Notes: generated by a model not told the origin, from the sequence alone. Shown: positions 15,783-24,497, counted from the first letter of the stretch. The stretch: DNA of 44,263 nucleotides from Solobacterium sp. (GCA_017433125.1 JAFRHT010000078.1:1-44263), one strand, 5' to 3'. Numbers and translations are program-made.

Positions 15783-18594
15783 TGTTGTATACCAGCCGCA
15801 GCAGGCTCTTGTCTTCAACGGATTCACCCGGTTCCTTGCGGGTGCTGCCGTCGTAGTAGAAGATGAACGAACCGACGCCGATGTTGTAGTCACGGGTGGT
15901 GCTGATCCCGTTGGCATTGCACCATTCCACGGCACTGTTCACATCAGAAACACTGCCGATGGTTATACCATTGCCAGGCTCCGGGACTGCTGTCTGCTCA
16001 GGTTCCGCAGAAGTTTCCGGTTCCGGTGTCGGCGTATGCTCAGGTTTGTCATCTTCCGGCACATCCTGTGTACGGAAGTTCACGCAGATTTCATTGGACT
16101 GCTGGGCATCGTTCTCATATGCATAATAGCCGCAGGCCTCGGTGTCCATGCCGGCCAGCAGGTCCATGCCTTCGGTTTTATGTTCCGAATCACTGACGAC
16201 AATGCCCTTGACTTCACCGGCCTGCGATACCCGGACCTTGTACTGGATCGGACCGAACAGCCAGCTGTAATCAAACATCCTGCGGCCTTCCGCCCAGACC
16301 AGGCAGTTGTCGCCGGAATACAGGCTGATATCCATCGTATCCGGGGCTACCGTCAGTTTTTCGGCATTCGGGTACGGCGCCCATTCAAAGGAGACAGAGC
16401 CGTCATCGTTATACGTTGCGTTGAAGGAATTCAGGGTTTCCACGGGTTCCTGCTCGGCCGTGACCAGATTTGCCTTGTCACTCTTGATCAGTCCGTAGGA
16501 GATCAGGCTTCCTTCCATGCCTTCAACCGGATAGGCATAGGGGAAGGTGGCCATGATATGGGAAATCCCGGAGATGCCGTCCGGCCGCGGAATTTCCGGC
16601 GGATTGACATCGTCATTAAGGGCACTGACCAGCAGGCTTGAGATATTGCCGGGGATATTCAGGGCTGCCTTGGCATTGGTGAAGTAGGTGTTCTGATCCT
16701 TGATGCCTTTTTCATAACCGACCCAGACAGCGGTTGTATACTGGCTGGTTTCGGATACCATCCACTTGTCCTTGGACGCGCCCTGCGGAATGTTGTACTG
16801 CAGGCCTTCGGAACCCCAGTCGGTTGTGCCGGTCTTGCCGTATACCGGATAGTTCCGGATCAGGATCTGCAGATAGTTCTGGTAGTTCTTGTTTACGGCT
16901 GTGTACATCAGCGAAGCTGCCAGGTACGCGGCCTGCGGGGTCAGGACATTCTTCGGAATGTACTGCGGCACCAGCGGTTCCTGTGTTACGCTGCGGTACT
17001 CAATGCGGGAGATCGTGTGCGGTTCAATGTAATTGCCGCCGTTCATCAGGACGGCATGGGCGGCCATGAGTTCCTTGGCACTGCAGGTGAAGTTCGATCC
17101 GCCGATAGCGAAACCGATATCGAAGTTATCCGCCGATACCTGCGAGAAGCCGAGGTTAGTCACATAGTTGACAACCGTCTGCCAGCCGGCCGTATTGATG
17201 ACTTCCTGCAGGGCCTGGATGGCCGGGGTGTTCAGGGAGAGGCCCACGGCATCTTCCAGCGGCAGCTGGCCGTAGTAACTGTTGTTGGCATTCTTGATGA
17301 TGATATTCGTACCGGCGTACATGATCGGCCGGTCGGTAACGACATGACTGGTAGCCCAGCCGAGATACTCAAAGGCCAGGGCATAGTCAAGGAACGGCTT
17401 GACGCTGGAACCGGGCTGCTTGTACTGGTTGGTGGCATGGTTCAGCAGCATCGACCCGCCGCGTCCGTAGTTGCGGCCGCCGCCGATGGCCACGATCTCA
17501 CCGGTCTGGTTGTTTTCCGAGATCATCGCGATTTCCATCAGATCATCCGGAAAGACCACTTCCGCATAATTGCCGGCCTGGATATCATCCATGACCTGCT
17601 GGACTTTCGGATCCATATAGGTATAGATATCCATGGCGACGTTGTACGGGTCCATGCCGGTCAGTTTTTCGGCTTCTTCAATGACCGAATCGATATATGA
17701 CTGGTAGGCATAGGCCCGCCCGCCGGCTCTCTGGCTCATCGGATCGATCAGCGTGTCTTCCACCTTGACGGCCATGGCCAGGTTGTACTCGTTCTTGGTG
17801 ATATAGCCGTGGTTCATGAGCTGGTAGAGAACGGTATTCCGTCTTCTGGTCGCATAGTCCAGATAGTTGTGCGGATCATACCAGTAAGGGGAGTTGATAA
17901 CCCCGGCCAGCATCGCCGCCTCCGCCAGGTTCAGCTCACCGGCATGTTTGCCGTAGTAGTACTGGGAAGCCATCTCGATCCCGCGGATATTGCCGGTGCC
18001 GCCGAAGTTCAGTTTGTTCAGGTACATCTCGAAGATGGCCTTTTTGTTCGAACGGCGTTCCAGTTCCCTGGCCAGGGCAATCTGTTCAACCTTGTACTCG
18101 ATGTCCTTGGAACGGGTTTCCCCGGTTTCATCATTCTGGAAGTAGGTGACCTTGACCAGCTGCATGGTGAAGGTGGAACCGCCTTCACGGGAGTTGTTGT
18201 GGGTCAGGATGTTCTTGACGTTGACCAGGGCTGCCTTGATGAACCGCGGCATGTCAAAGCCGTCATGCTTGAAGTAACGGCTGTCTTCCACGGCCAGGAA
18301 GCAGTCAATGACCGCCTCGGACATTTCATTGTAGGTGATATTCTCGCGCAGCTGGGTGCCGATATCGGCAATTTGGTTTCCGTCCTTGTCAAAGATATGG
18401 GAACTTTCCGCGGAGAAGAAATCATCCACTTCCAGTTCAGGCTTATCCCTGAGCATTGAGCCGACCATGACCAGCCCGGCGGCTGTTCCGGTCAGTTCGA
18501 AAAAGACCAGAACGGCAAGGATCAGCGTGATCAGATTGCGTTTATTCAGTTTCCGCTGGGTGCGGCGGGGTTTTCTTTGACGTTTTTTAGTCAT
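15772..18594 (-). CDS. ponA: Class A penicillin-binding protein (PBP1, transglycosylase/transpeptidase)
   Basis: About 940 residues. A basic cytoplasmic tail and one membrane helix (about 20-45) precede a GT51 glycosyltransferase domain with catalytic E103 in VEDSRYFKHDG and the GGSTFTMQLVK and RRSNKKAIFEMYLN motifs. The transpeptidase follows with nucleophile S396 in SSVK, SLN (453-455) and KTG (587-589). A fibronectin-like region, a Pro/Glu/Thr linker and an approximately 65-residue C-terminal domain complete it; the last is weakly PASTA-like. The ATG at 18594 is chosen because AAGGAG lies seven bases upstream inside recU; the longer in-frame start at 18627 has no such site. Overlaps the recU end by eight bases. 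Confidence 0.93.
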   Translation of the reverse strand: MTKKRQRKPRRTQRKLNKRNLITLILAVLVFFELTGTAAGLVMVGSMLRDKPELEVDDFFSAESSHIFDKDGNQIADIGTQLRENITYNEMSEAVIDCFLAVEDSRYFKHDGFDMPRFIKAALVNVKNILTHNNSREGGSTFTMQLVKVTYFQNDETGETRSKDIEYKVEQIALARELERRSNKKAIFEMYLNKLNFGGTGNIRGIEMASQYYYGKHAGELNLAEAAMLAGVINSPYWYDPHNYLDYATRRRNTVLYQLMNHGYITKNEYNLAMAVKVEDTLIDPMSQRAGGRAYAYQSYIDSVIEEAEKLTGMDPYNVAMDIYTYMDPKVQQVMDDIQAGNYAEVVFPDDLMEIAMISENNQTGEIVAIGGGRNYGRGGSMLLNHATNQYKQPGSSVKPFLDYALAFEYLGWATSHVVTDRPIMYAGTNIIIKNANNSYYGQLPLEDAVGLSLNTPAIQALQEVINTAGWQTVVNYVTNLGFSQVSADNFDIGFAIGGSNFTCSAKELMAAHAVLMNGGNYIEPHTISRIEYRSVTQEPLVPQYIPKNVLTPQAAYLAASLMYTAVNKNYQNYLQILIRNYPVYGKTGTTDWGSEGLQYNIPQGASKDKWMVSETSQYTTAVWVGYEKGIKDQNTYFTNAKAALNIPGNISSLLVSALNDDVNPPEIPRPDGISGISHIMATFPYAYPVEGMEGSLISYGLIKSDKANLVTAEQEPVETLNSFNATYNDDGSVSFEWAPYPNAEKLTVAPDTMDISLYSGDNCLVWAEGRRMFDYSWLFGPIQYKVRVSQAGEVKGIVVSDSEHKTEGMDLLAGMDTEACGYYAYENDAQQSNEICVNFRTQDVPEDDKPEHTPTPEPETSAEPEQTAVPEPGNGITIGSVSDVNSAVEWCNANGISTTRDYNIGVGSFIFYYDGSTRKEPGESVEDKSLLRLVYNNGE

Positions 18595-19171
18595 TCGCAT
18601 TCTCCTTGAAGAAGCGCTGATCGACAATCTGCAGATAGTCGACCGGCTTGACGTAATTGTACGGGATCAGGATGCCATGTTCCTGAAACCATTTGTAGGG
18701 AATGGAACTGCGGCCGCAGGTCCGGATGTAACTGTTCATCTCGCCGGCATCCACGTAGTAGGTTTCGCCGTAGACCGTGAAGCGGACGATGACAAAGGCG
18801 ATTGCCCCGTGCCGGATGACGCTGTCCAGGTGACGGATCTGATGCTCATGGATGGACTTGATCGGGAACGAGGTCTTTGAGGCACATTCCTTGGCTTCAA
18901 AGTCCAGGTATTTCCCGCGGTAGATGCCGTTATAGTCGGTAGTGCTCGGCACCTTGAAGTAGGCTTCGGTTATTTTCGCGGCCGTACGCATCGGGTAATC
19001 CACTTTGACAATGGTTACCGGCGTGGGCTTTTTATGAATGACAGCCCGATCCGTATCCAGATAATACGAATTGGTCAGATTGATTTCCTTTTCCAGTTCC
19101 ATGCCGCGGCCGCCGGCGCCGGTTTTGTGCTCAGCCGGGCGGGCTTTGCGGCCGTCAGGATAGTTTACCAT
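18587..19171 (-). CDS. recU: Holliday junction resolvase RecU
   Basis: A 194-residue nuclease that cuts Holliday junctions and helps chromosome segregation in Bacillota. The active-site block is visible: STTDYNGIYRGKYLDFEAKE (catalytic Asp/Glu/Lys), followed by KTSFPIKSIHEHQIRHL. The N-terminal tail with YPDGRKARP is family-typical. AGGAGGT lies five bases before the ATG on the minus strand. The gene overlaps ponA, matching the recU-ponA operon of B. subtilis. Confidence 0.94.
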   Translation of the reverse strand: MVNYPDGRKARPAEHKTGAGGRGMELEKEINLTNSYYLDTDRAVIHKKPTPVTIVKVDYPMRTAAKITEAYFKVPSTTDYNGIYRGKYLDFEAKECASKTSFPIKSIHEHQIRHLDSVIRHGAIAFVIVRFTVYGETYYVDAGEMNSYIRTCGRSSIPYKWFQEHGILIPYNYVKPVDYLQIVDQRFFKENAND

Positions 19172-19194
19172 GGTGACCTCCTGTCATGAGATAT

Positions 19195-19200
19195 ATTATA
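19195..19200 (-). promoter_or_regulatory. -10 element of recU-ponA
   Basis: TATAAT on the minus strand 24 bases upstream of the recU ATG; the -35 region (TTTTCC at 17 bp) is poor. Confidence 0.5.
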
Positions 19201-19292
19201 CATGATCTCTATTAAAAGGAAAAAGGCGGTAATTCTTAATTCGGACCGCAAACCTGCCCGCCGGGGTGGGGTCAGGGAAGCGGTTTTCCCGG

Positions 19293-19298
19293 TATAAT
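19293..19298 (+). promoter_or_regulatory. -10 element of the 5'-nucleotidase gene
   Basis: TATAAT 29 bases before the ATG at 19327. A small inverted repeat GGGAA/TTCCC (19275-19290) lies immediately upstream. No clear -35. Confidence 0.45.
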
Positions 19299-19326
19299 GA
19301 AATTGCCCTGAAAGGAGGTGCTTTTC

Positions 19327-20793
19327 ATGGATCGTTATAAGCAGCTGACTCTGCTGCATTCCAATGACATGCACGGTGATTTTCTTCCGCACACGGATGC
19401 GGAGGGAAAGGAAACCGGCGGCCTGGCCAGGCTGTCCGGTTATATTCAGGATACACGCAAGCGGGAAAAAAACGTGATATACGCCAACGGCGGTGATATG
19501 TTCCGGGGTTCAGTCATTGACAGTGAGTATATGGGCCTGTCCACGATCGAACTGATGAACCTGCTGTCCCCGGATGTGACTACGGTCGGCAATCACGAAG
19601 TGGATTACGGCCTGGCGCATCTGCTGTTTCTGGAGAAGTGCGCGAGATTTCCGATCATCAACGCGAATTTCTATGTAACGCTGAACAATACCAGGCTGTT
19701 CAAGCCTTACATCAACGTGGAAGTGGGCGGCCTGAGGGTCATGTTCATCGGCATCCTGACGGAAGAAGTCCTGGCATCCACGAAGAGCGAAAAGGTGATC
19801 GGCACCTTCCTCAATGTGGAAGAGGCAGCCCGGGAAGTCGGCATTATCTGCGACAACTACCGCACCACCCAGACGGACCTGACCATCCTGCTTACCCACA
19901 TCGGCATTGAGGCGGACCGCAGACTGGCCCGGCTGCTGGACCCGGGGTGGGGCGTTGACATGATCATCGGGGCGCATTCCCATACCATGATGACGGAACC
20001 GGAAATCGTCAATGGTGTGCCGATTGTGCAGGCTTACACCGGCACCGGGCTGATCGGCCGGTTTGACCTGACGATCGATACGGAAACCGGGACCATTTCG
20101 GATTACCGCTGGGAATGTGTGCCGATCAACTGGAAAACCGCGCCGGTGGACCCGGTTATGGCGGAGCTGATTGCCCATTACCAGAGTGAAACCGATGCCA
20201 AATACAAGCGGATCGTGACCCGCTTTGCCCGCCGCCTGACGCATCCGAAGCGGGAACAGGAGACCGAGCTCGGCAATCTGTACGCTGATCTGATGCAGGA
20301 TGAAAGCAGCTTTGACATCATGATGTTCGGTTCCGGCGCCATCCGCAAGAAGGAACTCGGACCGCTGGTCGAATACCAGGACCTGCTGGAAAATACACCT
20401 TTTGACGATGTGGTCTGGATGCTGGAAGTCACCGGTGCCCAGTTCCGCCGCATGATCCAGCACATTATGCGGGATGAAGCCTGGGAAGGGCATACGGAGT
20501 TCTATCAGTTTTCCCGCGGGGTGCGCATTGTCTACCGCAAGAGCACGCATCATATTGATGTCCTGCGGTTCAACGGGGCTGACATCAAGGATGACCAGCG
20601 GCTGAAGATCGCCCTGCAGAACTACCATTACACCAATTTCGATGAGTTCCTCGGCGTCCCCCTGGAAGAAGTGAAGCAGAACATGAAACCGCGGGTTGTG
20701 GCCACTTCGGTCAACAATATCGTGGAGGAGTATCTGACCCTCCACCAGGGCCTGGATGCCCGCATCGAAGGGCGCATCGTCATTTTCGACTAG
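19327..20793 (+). CDS. Cytoplasmic 5'-nucleotidase/metallophosphatase (UshA/YunD type)
   Basis: A 488-residue two-domain phosphatase. The N-terminal metallophosphatase domain shows the dinuclear-metal motifs HSNDMHGDF, NGGDMFRGS, GNHEVDYG, LTHIGIEAD and GAHSHTM. The C-terminal part corresponds to the 5'-nucleotidase substrate domain (LGNLYADLM, FGSGAIRK). Unlike UshA it has no signal peptide, so it should be cytoplasmic, like B. subtilis YunD. The ATG at 19327 sits seven bases after an AAAGGAGG site; the GTG at 19318 is inside that site. The gene stands alone and is followed by a terminator. Confidence 0.85.
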   Translation: MDRYKQLTLLHSNDMHGDFLPHTDAEGKETGGLARLSGYIQDTRKREKNVIYANGGDMFRGSVIDSEYMGLSTIELMNLLSPDVTTVGNHEVDYGLAHLLFLEKCARFPIINANFYVTLNNTRLFKPYINVEVGGLRVMFIGILTEEVLASTKSEKVIGTFLNVEEAAREVGIICDNYRTTQTDLTILLTHIGIEADRRLARLLDPGWGVDMIIGAHSHTMMTEPEIVNGVPIVQAYTGTGLIGRFDLTIDTETGTISDYRWECVPINWKTAPVDPVMAELIAHYQSETDAKYKRIVTRFARRLTHPKREQETELGNLYADLMQDESSFDIMMFGSGAIRKKELGPLVEYQDLLENTPFDDVVWMLEVTGAQFRRMIQHIMRDEAWEGHTEFYQFSRGVRIVYRKSTHHIDVLRFNGADIKDDQRLKIALQNYHYTNFDEFLGVPLEEVKQNMKPRVVATSVNNIVEEYLTLHQGLDARIEGRIVIFD

Positions 20794-20810
20794 CACAGTG
20801 ACATGCAGGG

Positions 20811-20856
20811 CTGTTCATGCCGGTTCACCGAAGAACCGCTGAACAGTCTTTCGTTT
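20811..20856 (+). terminator. Terminator after the 5'-nucleotidase gene
   Basis: An outer stem CTGTTCA/TGAACAG and an inner stem CGGTTC/GAACCG form one long hairpin (20811-20846), followed by TCTTTCGTTTT. Confidence 0.75.
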
Positions 20857-20859
20857 TGT

Positions 20860-20865
20860 TATAAT
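20860..20865 (+). promoter_or_regulatory. -10 element of the dehydrogenase-aminotransferase pair
   Basis: TATAAT 27 bases before the ATG at 20893. A clear -35 is not visible because the preceding terminator occupies that region. Confidence 0.5.
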
Positions 20866-20892
20866 AAGCACAGCAAAGAGGAGGCTGCGGCG

Positions 20893-21849
20893 ATGAAGGA
20901 AATCATAAGCATCAATGCGGAACAGGTATACAGTCAGCTCAGTCCGGCAGAGTGCATCGGACTGATGGAACAGGTATTTGCGGACGAGGAAAGCGGGGCC
21001 TGCGTGCAGTATCTGCGCACGGCCATACCGATGCCCAACGGCAATGTCATGGCGGCGATGCCAGCCTATTTCCATGCGGGTTTTTTCGGCATGAAGATTC
21101 TCAGCGTCTATCCCCGCAACAGCCTGGACGGTTATCCGTCCCATCAGGGCCAGATCCTGGTATTTGATGAAGCCCACGGGGAACTGAAGGGGCTGGTGGA
21201 CGCGATGGCCGTGACCGGGGTGCGCACCGGCTGCTGCAGTGCGGTGGCCAGCCGTTATCTGGCCCGGCCGGAATCCTCGGTCCTGGCCCTGATCGGCTGC
21301 GGACATCAGGCCTGGTCACATCTGCGGGCCCTGAAGGAAATCTTCCCGCTGCAGCGCGTCAGGGTATTTGACGCCGTATGGACCCGGGCCAAGGCTTTTG
21401 CGGAAGACGCGGAAGCGGAAACCGATCTGCCGGTTGAAGCCTGTGCGTCCATAGAAGAAGCGGTAAAGGACGCGGATATCATCTGCACCCTGACGGCCGC
21501 GAAAGAGCCGATCCTGAAGAAAGAATGGGTCAGGCCCGGCGCGCATATCAACGCAGTCGGGGCCTGCGCCAGGGATGCCCGGGAGATTGACGGGGCATTG
21601 ACGGCGGCAGTGCGGTTCTATTGCGACAATACGGACTCTGTGTGCCATGAAAGCGGGGATTATCTGCTGGCCCTGCAGGAAGGCAGTATTGCGGAAGGAC
21701 ACATTATCGGAACAATCGGTGAAGTCATGGCCGGGAAAGTGCCGGGCCGGACATCACCGGAAGAGATTACAATGTTTGAATCACTCGGCATGGCAGTGGA
21801 AGACCTGATCTGTGCCGACTATCTGATCGGAAAGGCAGGAAAAAAATGA
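20893..21849 (+). CDS. Ornithine cyclodeaminase/mu-crystallin family NAD(P)-dependent enzyme
   Basis: A 318-residue member of the OCD/mu-crystallin family. These enzymes catalyse NAD(P)-linked reactions on amino or imino acids: ornithine cyclisation, alanine dehydrogenation, or imine reduction in opine-like biosynthesis. Substrate-site residues R42, K68 and R111 align with OCD, and the Rossmann loop GCGHQA is at 135-140. The later CDNTDS segment carries the likely catalytic aspartate. The ATG at 20893 has AGAGGAGG upstream. Its TGA overlaps the next ATG, tying it to a class V aminotransferase. True ornithine cyclodeaminase activity is not implied by the motifs alone. Confidence 0.82.
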   Translation: MKEIISINAEQVYSQLSPAECIGLMEQVFADEESGACVQYLRTAIPMPNGNVMAAMPAYFHAGFFGMKILSVYPRNSLDGYPSHQGQILVFDEAHGELKGLVDAMAVTGVRTGCCSAVASRYLARPESSVLALIGCGHQAWSHLRALKEIFPLQRVRVFDAVWTRAKAFAEDAEAETDLPVEACASIEEAVKDADIICTLTAAKEPILKKEWVRPGAHINAVGACARDAREIDGALTAAVRFYCDNTDSVCHESGDYLLALQEGSIAEGHIIGTIGEVMAGKVPGRTSPEEITMFESLGMAVEDLICADYLIGKAGKK

Positions 21850-23024
21850 ACAGCGATTGGGTAAAGGAATACCGGAAACTGTTTCCGGCAGCGGCACAGT
21901 GTGTCTACATGGACAATGCGTATGACTGCGGCAGCACAACCTTCGGCATCCGCGGGGTGGAACGCTATTTCGCCGATTGGACAAAAGCAGCTGTAACCGT
22001 GGAGCGGGGCGGCCCGGGCCGGGCTTCCCACTTTGCGGTCATCGATGAGACAAGGGGCCTGCTGGCCGAATTGTGCGGGGCGGCAAGTCCGGATCTCGTG
22101 GCCTTCACCAGAAATACCAATGAGGGTCTGAACGCGATCCTGCAGGGTTTTGCGTTTGCCCCGGGGGACAACGTGGTCACCAATGCCATTGAGCATCATT
22201 CGGTTATCATGCCGGCCCTGAATGCCGGGCGGACCAGAGGCATTGAAGTACGGGTGCTGCCTGAACGGGACGACGAGCGGATCCCGGCCGCGGACCTGAT
22301 GGCGCTGTGTGATGAACATACCCGGATGATGCTGGTCAGCCATGTGCAGTCGGTCACCGGCTACCGGATTGATCTGGCTGAACTCGGGAAACTGTGCCAT
22401 GAGCGCGGTATTTACCTGGTTGTGGATGCCATCCAGAGCCTCGGACTGGAACCGTTCCGCATGGAAGAATGGCATGTGGACGCGGTCAACGGGGCCGGGT
22501 ACAAGAGCCTGAACGCGGTCAACAGCATCGGCTTTACCGTTTACAGCAGGGAACTGCTGAAGCAGATCTGGCCGGTCTATATCGCCGCCGGTTTCTGTAA
22601 TGATGTCCGCTTCCGCGACGGGCAGTGGGAACTGTACTGCACGGATGATGAAAATGCCCGGAAGATGGAGAACAGCTCCCTGGACAACCCGGGGATCTAT
22701 GTCCTGAACGAATCGCTGAAGGTGCTGAAGGGCGTCGGCATCGAACGGATCAATGTCCATGTCCGTGAACTGTACAAAGTACTGCGGCAGGGACTCGCGG
22801 ATCTGGACTATCCGGTTATTACCCCGGCGGCCGAGGCGGAACACCTGGGCATCGTGTCCATGCGGCCGGCTGATCCGCAGGCCATGTTTGCCTTCTTCCG
22901 CAGCCGGAACATCGCGCTGAGCATTGCCGGCGGCACCCATGTGCGCTTCTCGCTGGGCGGTTTCAGCACGATGGAAGACATCGATGCGGTACTGGCGGCG
23001 GCCCGGGAATATGACGGCCGCTGA
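21846..23024 (+). CDS. Class V (cysteine-desulfurase-like) PLP-dependent enzyme
   Basis: A 392-residue fold-type I PLP enzyme of the class V aminotransferase family. Features are NTNEGLN near 90-96, H117-H118 stacking on PLP, D194 in VVDAIQSLG pairing with the ring nitrogen, and K220 in GAGYKSLN as the Schiff-base lysine. The usual HK before the lysine is YK here, and no mobile cysteine loop of true NifS/IscS/SufS is evident, so desulfurase activity is doubtful. Transamination, racemisation or lyase chemistry are alternatives. It is translationally coupled (ATGA) to the OCD-like dehydrogenase. Confidence 0.82.
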   Translation: MNSDWVKEYRKLFPAAAQCVYMDNAYDCGSTTFGIRGVERYFADWTKAAVTVERGGPGRASHFAVIDETRGLLAELCGAASPDLVAFTRNTNEGLNAILQGFAFAPGDNVVTNAIEHHSVIMPALNAGRTRGIEVRVLPERDDERIPAADLMALCDEHTRMMLVSHVQSVTGYRIDLAELGKLCHERGIYLVVDAIQSLGLEPFRMEEWHVDAVNGAGYKSLNAVNSIGFTVYSRELLKQIWPVYIAAGFCNDVRFRDGQWELYCTDDENARKMENSSLDNPGIYVLNESLKVLKGVGIERINVHVRELYKVLRQGLADLDYPVITPAAEAEHLGIVSMRPADPQAMFAFFRSRNIALSIAGGTHVRFSLGGFSTMEDIDAVLAAAREYDGR

Positions 23025-23062
23025 GCAGCAGGATATTCCTTCTGAAACGGCCGGGGACTGAT

Positions 23063-23090
23063 TGATTTTCGGATAATATCCTGTAATAAT
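23063..23090 (+). promoter_or_regulatory. Promoter of gpsB (and perhaps rnpB)
   Basis: TTGATT at 23063-23068 and the extended -10 TGTAATAAT (hexamer 23085-23090) are separated by 16 bp, 25 bases before the gpsB ATG. Confidence 0.55.
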
Positions 23091-23114
23091 TACTGAATAA
23101 GGAGTGTGGCGGAT

Positions 23115-23453
23115 ATGGCTGGCAAAGTGAATCTGGATATCCAGACGATTCTGGATAAGGAATTTAATATCGATTTCAAGGGCTACAACGCATCGGAAGT
23201 CGACGCGTTTCTGGATCTGGTGATCCAGGATTACGAAACATATCAGAGCATCACTTCTGATCTGAACGAGAAGATTGCCGAACTGGAGCGGACCAACGCT
23301 TCCCTGCGGGCCAAGCTGATCGAAGTGGAAGGGCGGACCAGGGCGCTGGAAGCCAATCCGTCCGTCAGTGCCCAGGGCGCCGCCAATGTGGACATTCTCA
23401 AACGGCTGTCCCGGCTGGAGGAGGAAGTCTTCGAACGTTCTAAGAATAAATAG
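23115..23453 (+). CDS. gpsB: Cell division/peptidoglycan adaptor GpsB
   Basis: A 112-residue DivIVA-like protein that links PBPs to the divisome. The N-terminal lipid-binding/DivIVA motif FNIDFKGYNASEVDAFLD is followed by a coiled coil (about residues 35-75) and a short C-terminal helix (ILKRLSRLEEEVF). The ATG at 23115 is chosen because AAGGAG lies ten bases upstream; the GTG at 23106 is one base from it. The stop codon abuts the RNase P RNA gene, the same neighbour as in B. subtilis. ponA, a known GpsB partner in Bacillota, lies about 5 kb away. Confidence 0.93.
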   Translation: MAGKVNLDIQTILDKEFNIDFKGYNASEVDAFLDLVIQDYETYQSITSDLNEKIAELERTNASLRAKLIEVEGRTRALEANPSVSAQGAANVDILKRLSRLEEEVFERSKNK

Positions 23454-23815
23454 AAATGAGTGTCTCGGGCAGCCGCTGTCATTGAGGAATGGCAGAGGAA
23501 AGTCCATGCTCGCACCGCCTGTGACGGCGGTAGTGATTGTGCTGGCCGAAGCGATAAGACCAGGCAGTGTAACAGCTGACGGCGGAACCGGAGCCTAAAG
23601 GGAAACCCATGGCCGAGGTCCTTAAGGTGTCACAGTGACGAAGCCGGCGGGAAACCGTCCGGGTGGAACGCGATAAACCCCGCAAGCGAGAAATCCAAAT
23701 TTGGTAGGAGAGTCCCGGCGGACGAAACGAAGTCCTATGGGAGTGCGTATGCACAGATAAATGGCTGCCACCGGGCAACCGGGACAGAACATGGCTTACA
23801 GAGTGTGCTCATTTC
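23454..23815 (+). ncRNA. rnpB: RNase P RNA, type B (rnpB)
   Basis: The catalytic RNA that trims tRNA 5' ends. Hallmarks are GAGGAAAGTCCATGCTCGCAC near the 5' end (first half at 23492), the AGTGACGAAG and GTGGAACGCGATAAACCC segments, CAAATTTGGTAGG, and GACAGAACATGGCTTACAG near the 3' end. The P1 helix closes with AAATGAG (23454-23460) and CTCATTT (23809-23815). The CAAATTTGGTAGG context and overall layout match the Bacillus type B class. It starts directly after the gpsB stop and is followed by a terminator. Ends are estimated from P1 pairing. Confidence 0.95.
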
Positions 23816-23817
23816 AG

Positions 23818-23842
23818 GGAAGGTCTGTGATCTTCCTTTTTC
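23818..23842 (+). terminator. Terminator of rnpB
   Basis: The stem GGAAGGTC/GATCTTCC (one G-U pair) with a TGT loop is followed by TTTTTTC. Confidence 0.8.
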
Positions 23843-23859
23843 TATTACCTGCGGGCTTG

Positions 23860-23868
23860 TGATATACT
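23860..23868 (+). promoter_or_regulatory. Extended -10 promoter of pgsA
   Basis: TGATATACT (TGn plus TATACT) 36 bases before the pgsA ATG; no good -35. Confidence 0.5.
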
Positions 23869-23903
23869 ACTTAAGAAATCTTAAGAAAAAAAGGAGAATC
23901 GTA

Positions 23904-24497
23904 ATGAACCTGCCGAATCGACTTACGGTGTTCCGCATGGTGCTGATACCAATTGTCATACTGATCTACATTTTCCCGTTCACCCAGTTCGGGATAGAGC
24001 CCAGGGTTTTCCTGACCGGCCCGGTCAGACTGCCGCTGATCAATCTGATCTGCCTGGCGGTCTATCTGGTAGCGGCCTTTACCGACTACCTTGACGGTCA
24101 TATTGCCCGCAGCCGCAACATGCAGACAACCTTCGGCAAGTTCGCCGATCCGATCGCGGACAAGATGCTGACCACGACCATGTTCCTGCTGTTCCTGTCC
24201 CGCGGCCTGATCCCAGTGGTGCCGGTGATCCTCATGGTCTGCCGGGATATCATCGTGGACGGCTGCCGGATGATTGCGGCCAGCAACGGCAAGGTGGTGT
24301 CTGCCCAGATGCTCGGCAAGCTCAAGACCGTCCTGCAGATGATCACCATCGCGCTGGTTCTGCTCAATAACCTGCCGTTTGAACTGTGGCGTCTGCCAGT
24401 AACGGAAATCATGGTCTGGTTCTCGGCCTTTGTCAGCCTGGCCAGCGGCTTCTCCTACTTCACCCAGCTCAAGGATGATATCCTTGAGAGCAAATAA
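23904..24497 (+). CDS. pgsA: CDP-diacylglycerol-glycerol-3-phosphate 3-phosphatidyltransferase
   Basis: A 197-residue membrane enzyme making phosphatidylglycerol phosphate. The CDP-alcohol phosphotransferase signature D-G-x2-A-R-x8-G-x3-D-x3-D is visible across the segment that starts DYLDGHIAR and ends FADPIADK. The opening MNLPNRLTVFRM is typical of PgsA. Several hydrophobic helices follow. AAGGAG is seven bases before the ATG; the frame is open further upstream but into the rnpB terminator. It precedes recA as in other Bacillota, although the usual intervening cinA is absent. Confidence 0.94.
   Translation: MNLPNRLTVFRMVLIPIVILIYIFPFTQFGIEPRVFLTGPVRLPLINLICLAVYLVAAFTDYLDGHIARSRNMQTTFGKFADPIADKMLTTTMFLLFLSRGLIPVVPVILMVCRDIIVDGCRMIAASNGKVVSAQMLGKLKTVLQMITIALVLLNNLPFELWRLPVTEIMVWFSAFVSLASGFSYFTQLKDDILESK

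Noticed and set aside
15772-18459. Several long plus-strand open frames opposite ponA (for example 17017-17700 and 17809-18459)
   Set aside because: They are antisense shadows of a clear class A PBP and show no domain features or ribosome sites.
19275-19290. GGGAA/TTCCC repeat upstream of the 5'-nucleotidase promoter
   Set aside because: Five base pairs only; too short to call an operator.
21846-23024. Cysteine desulfurase (NifS/IscS/SufS)
   Set aside because: No recognisable mobile cysteine loop and the lysine motif is YKSL rather than HK.
23030-23082. Inverted repeat AGGATATT/AATATCCT around the gpsB promoter
   Set aside because: Only 8 bp with a 37-base gap and no matching regulator; could be chance in an AT-rich promoter region.
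21819-23507. 562-codon minus-strand open frame opposite the class V PLP gene
   Set aside because: Composition-driven shadow; it spans the PLP gene and gpsB, both of which have strong motifs.
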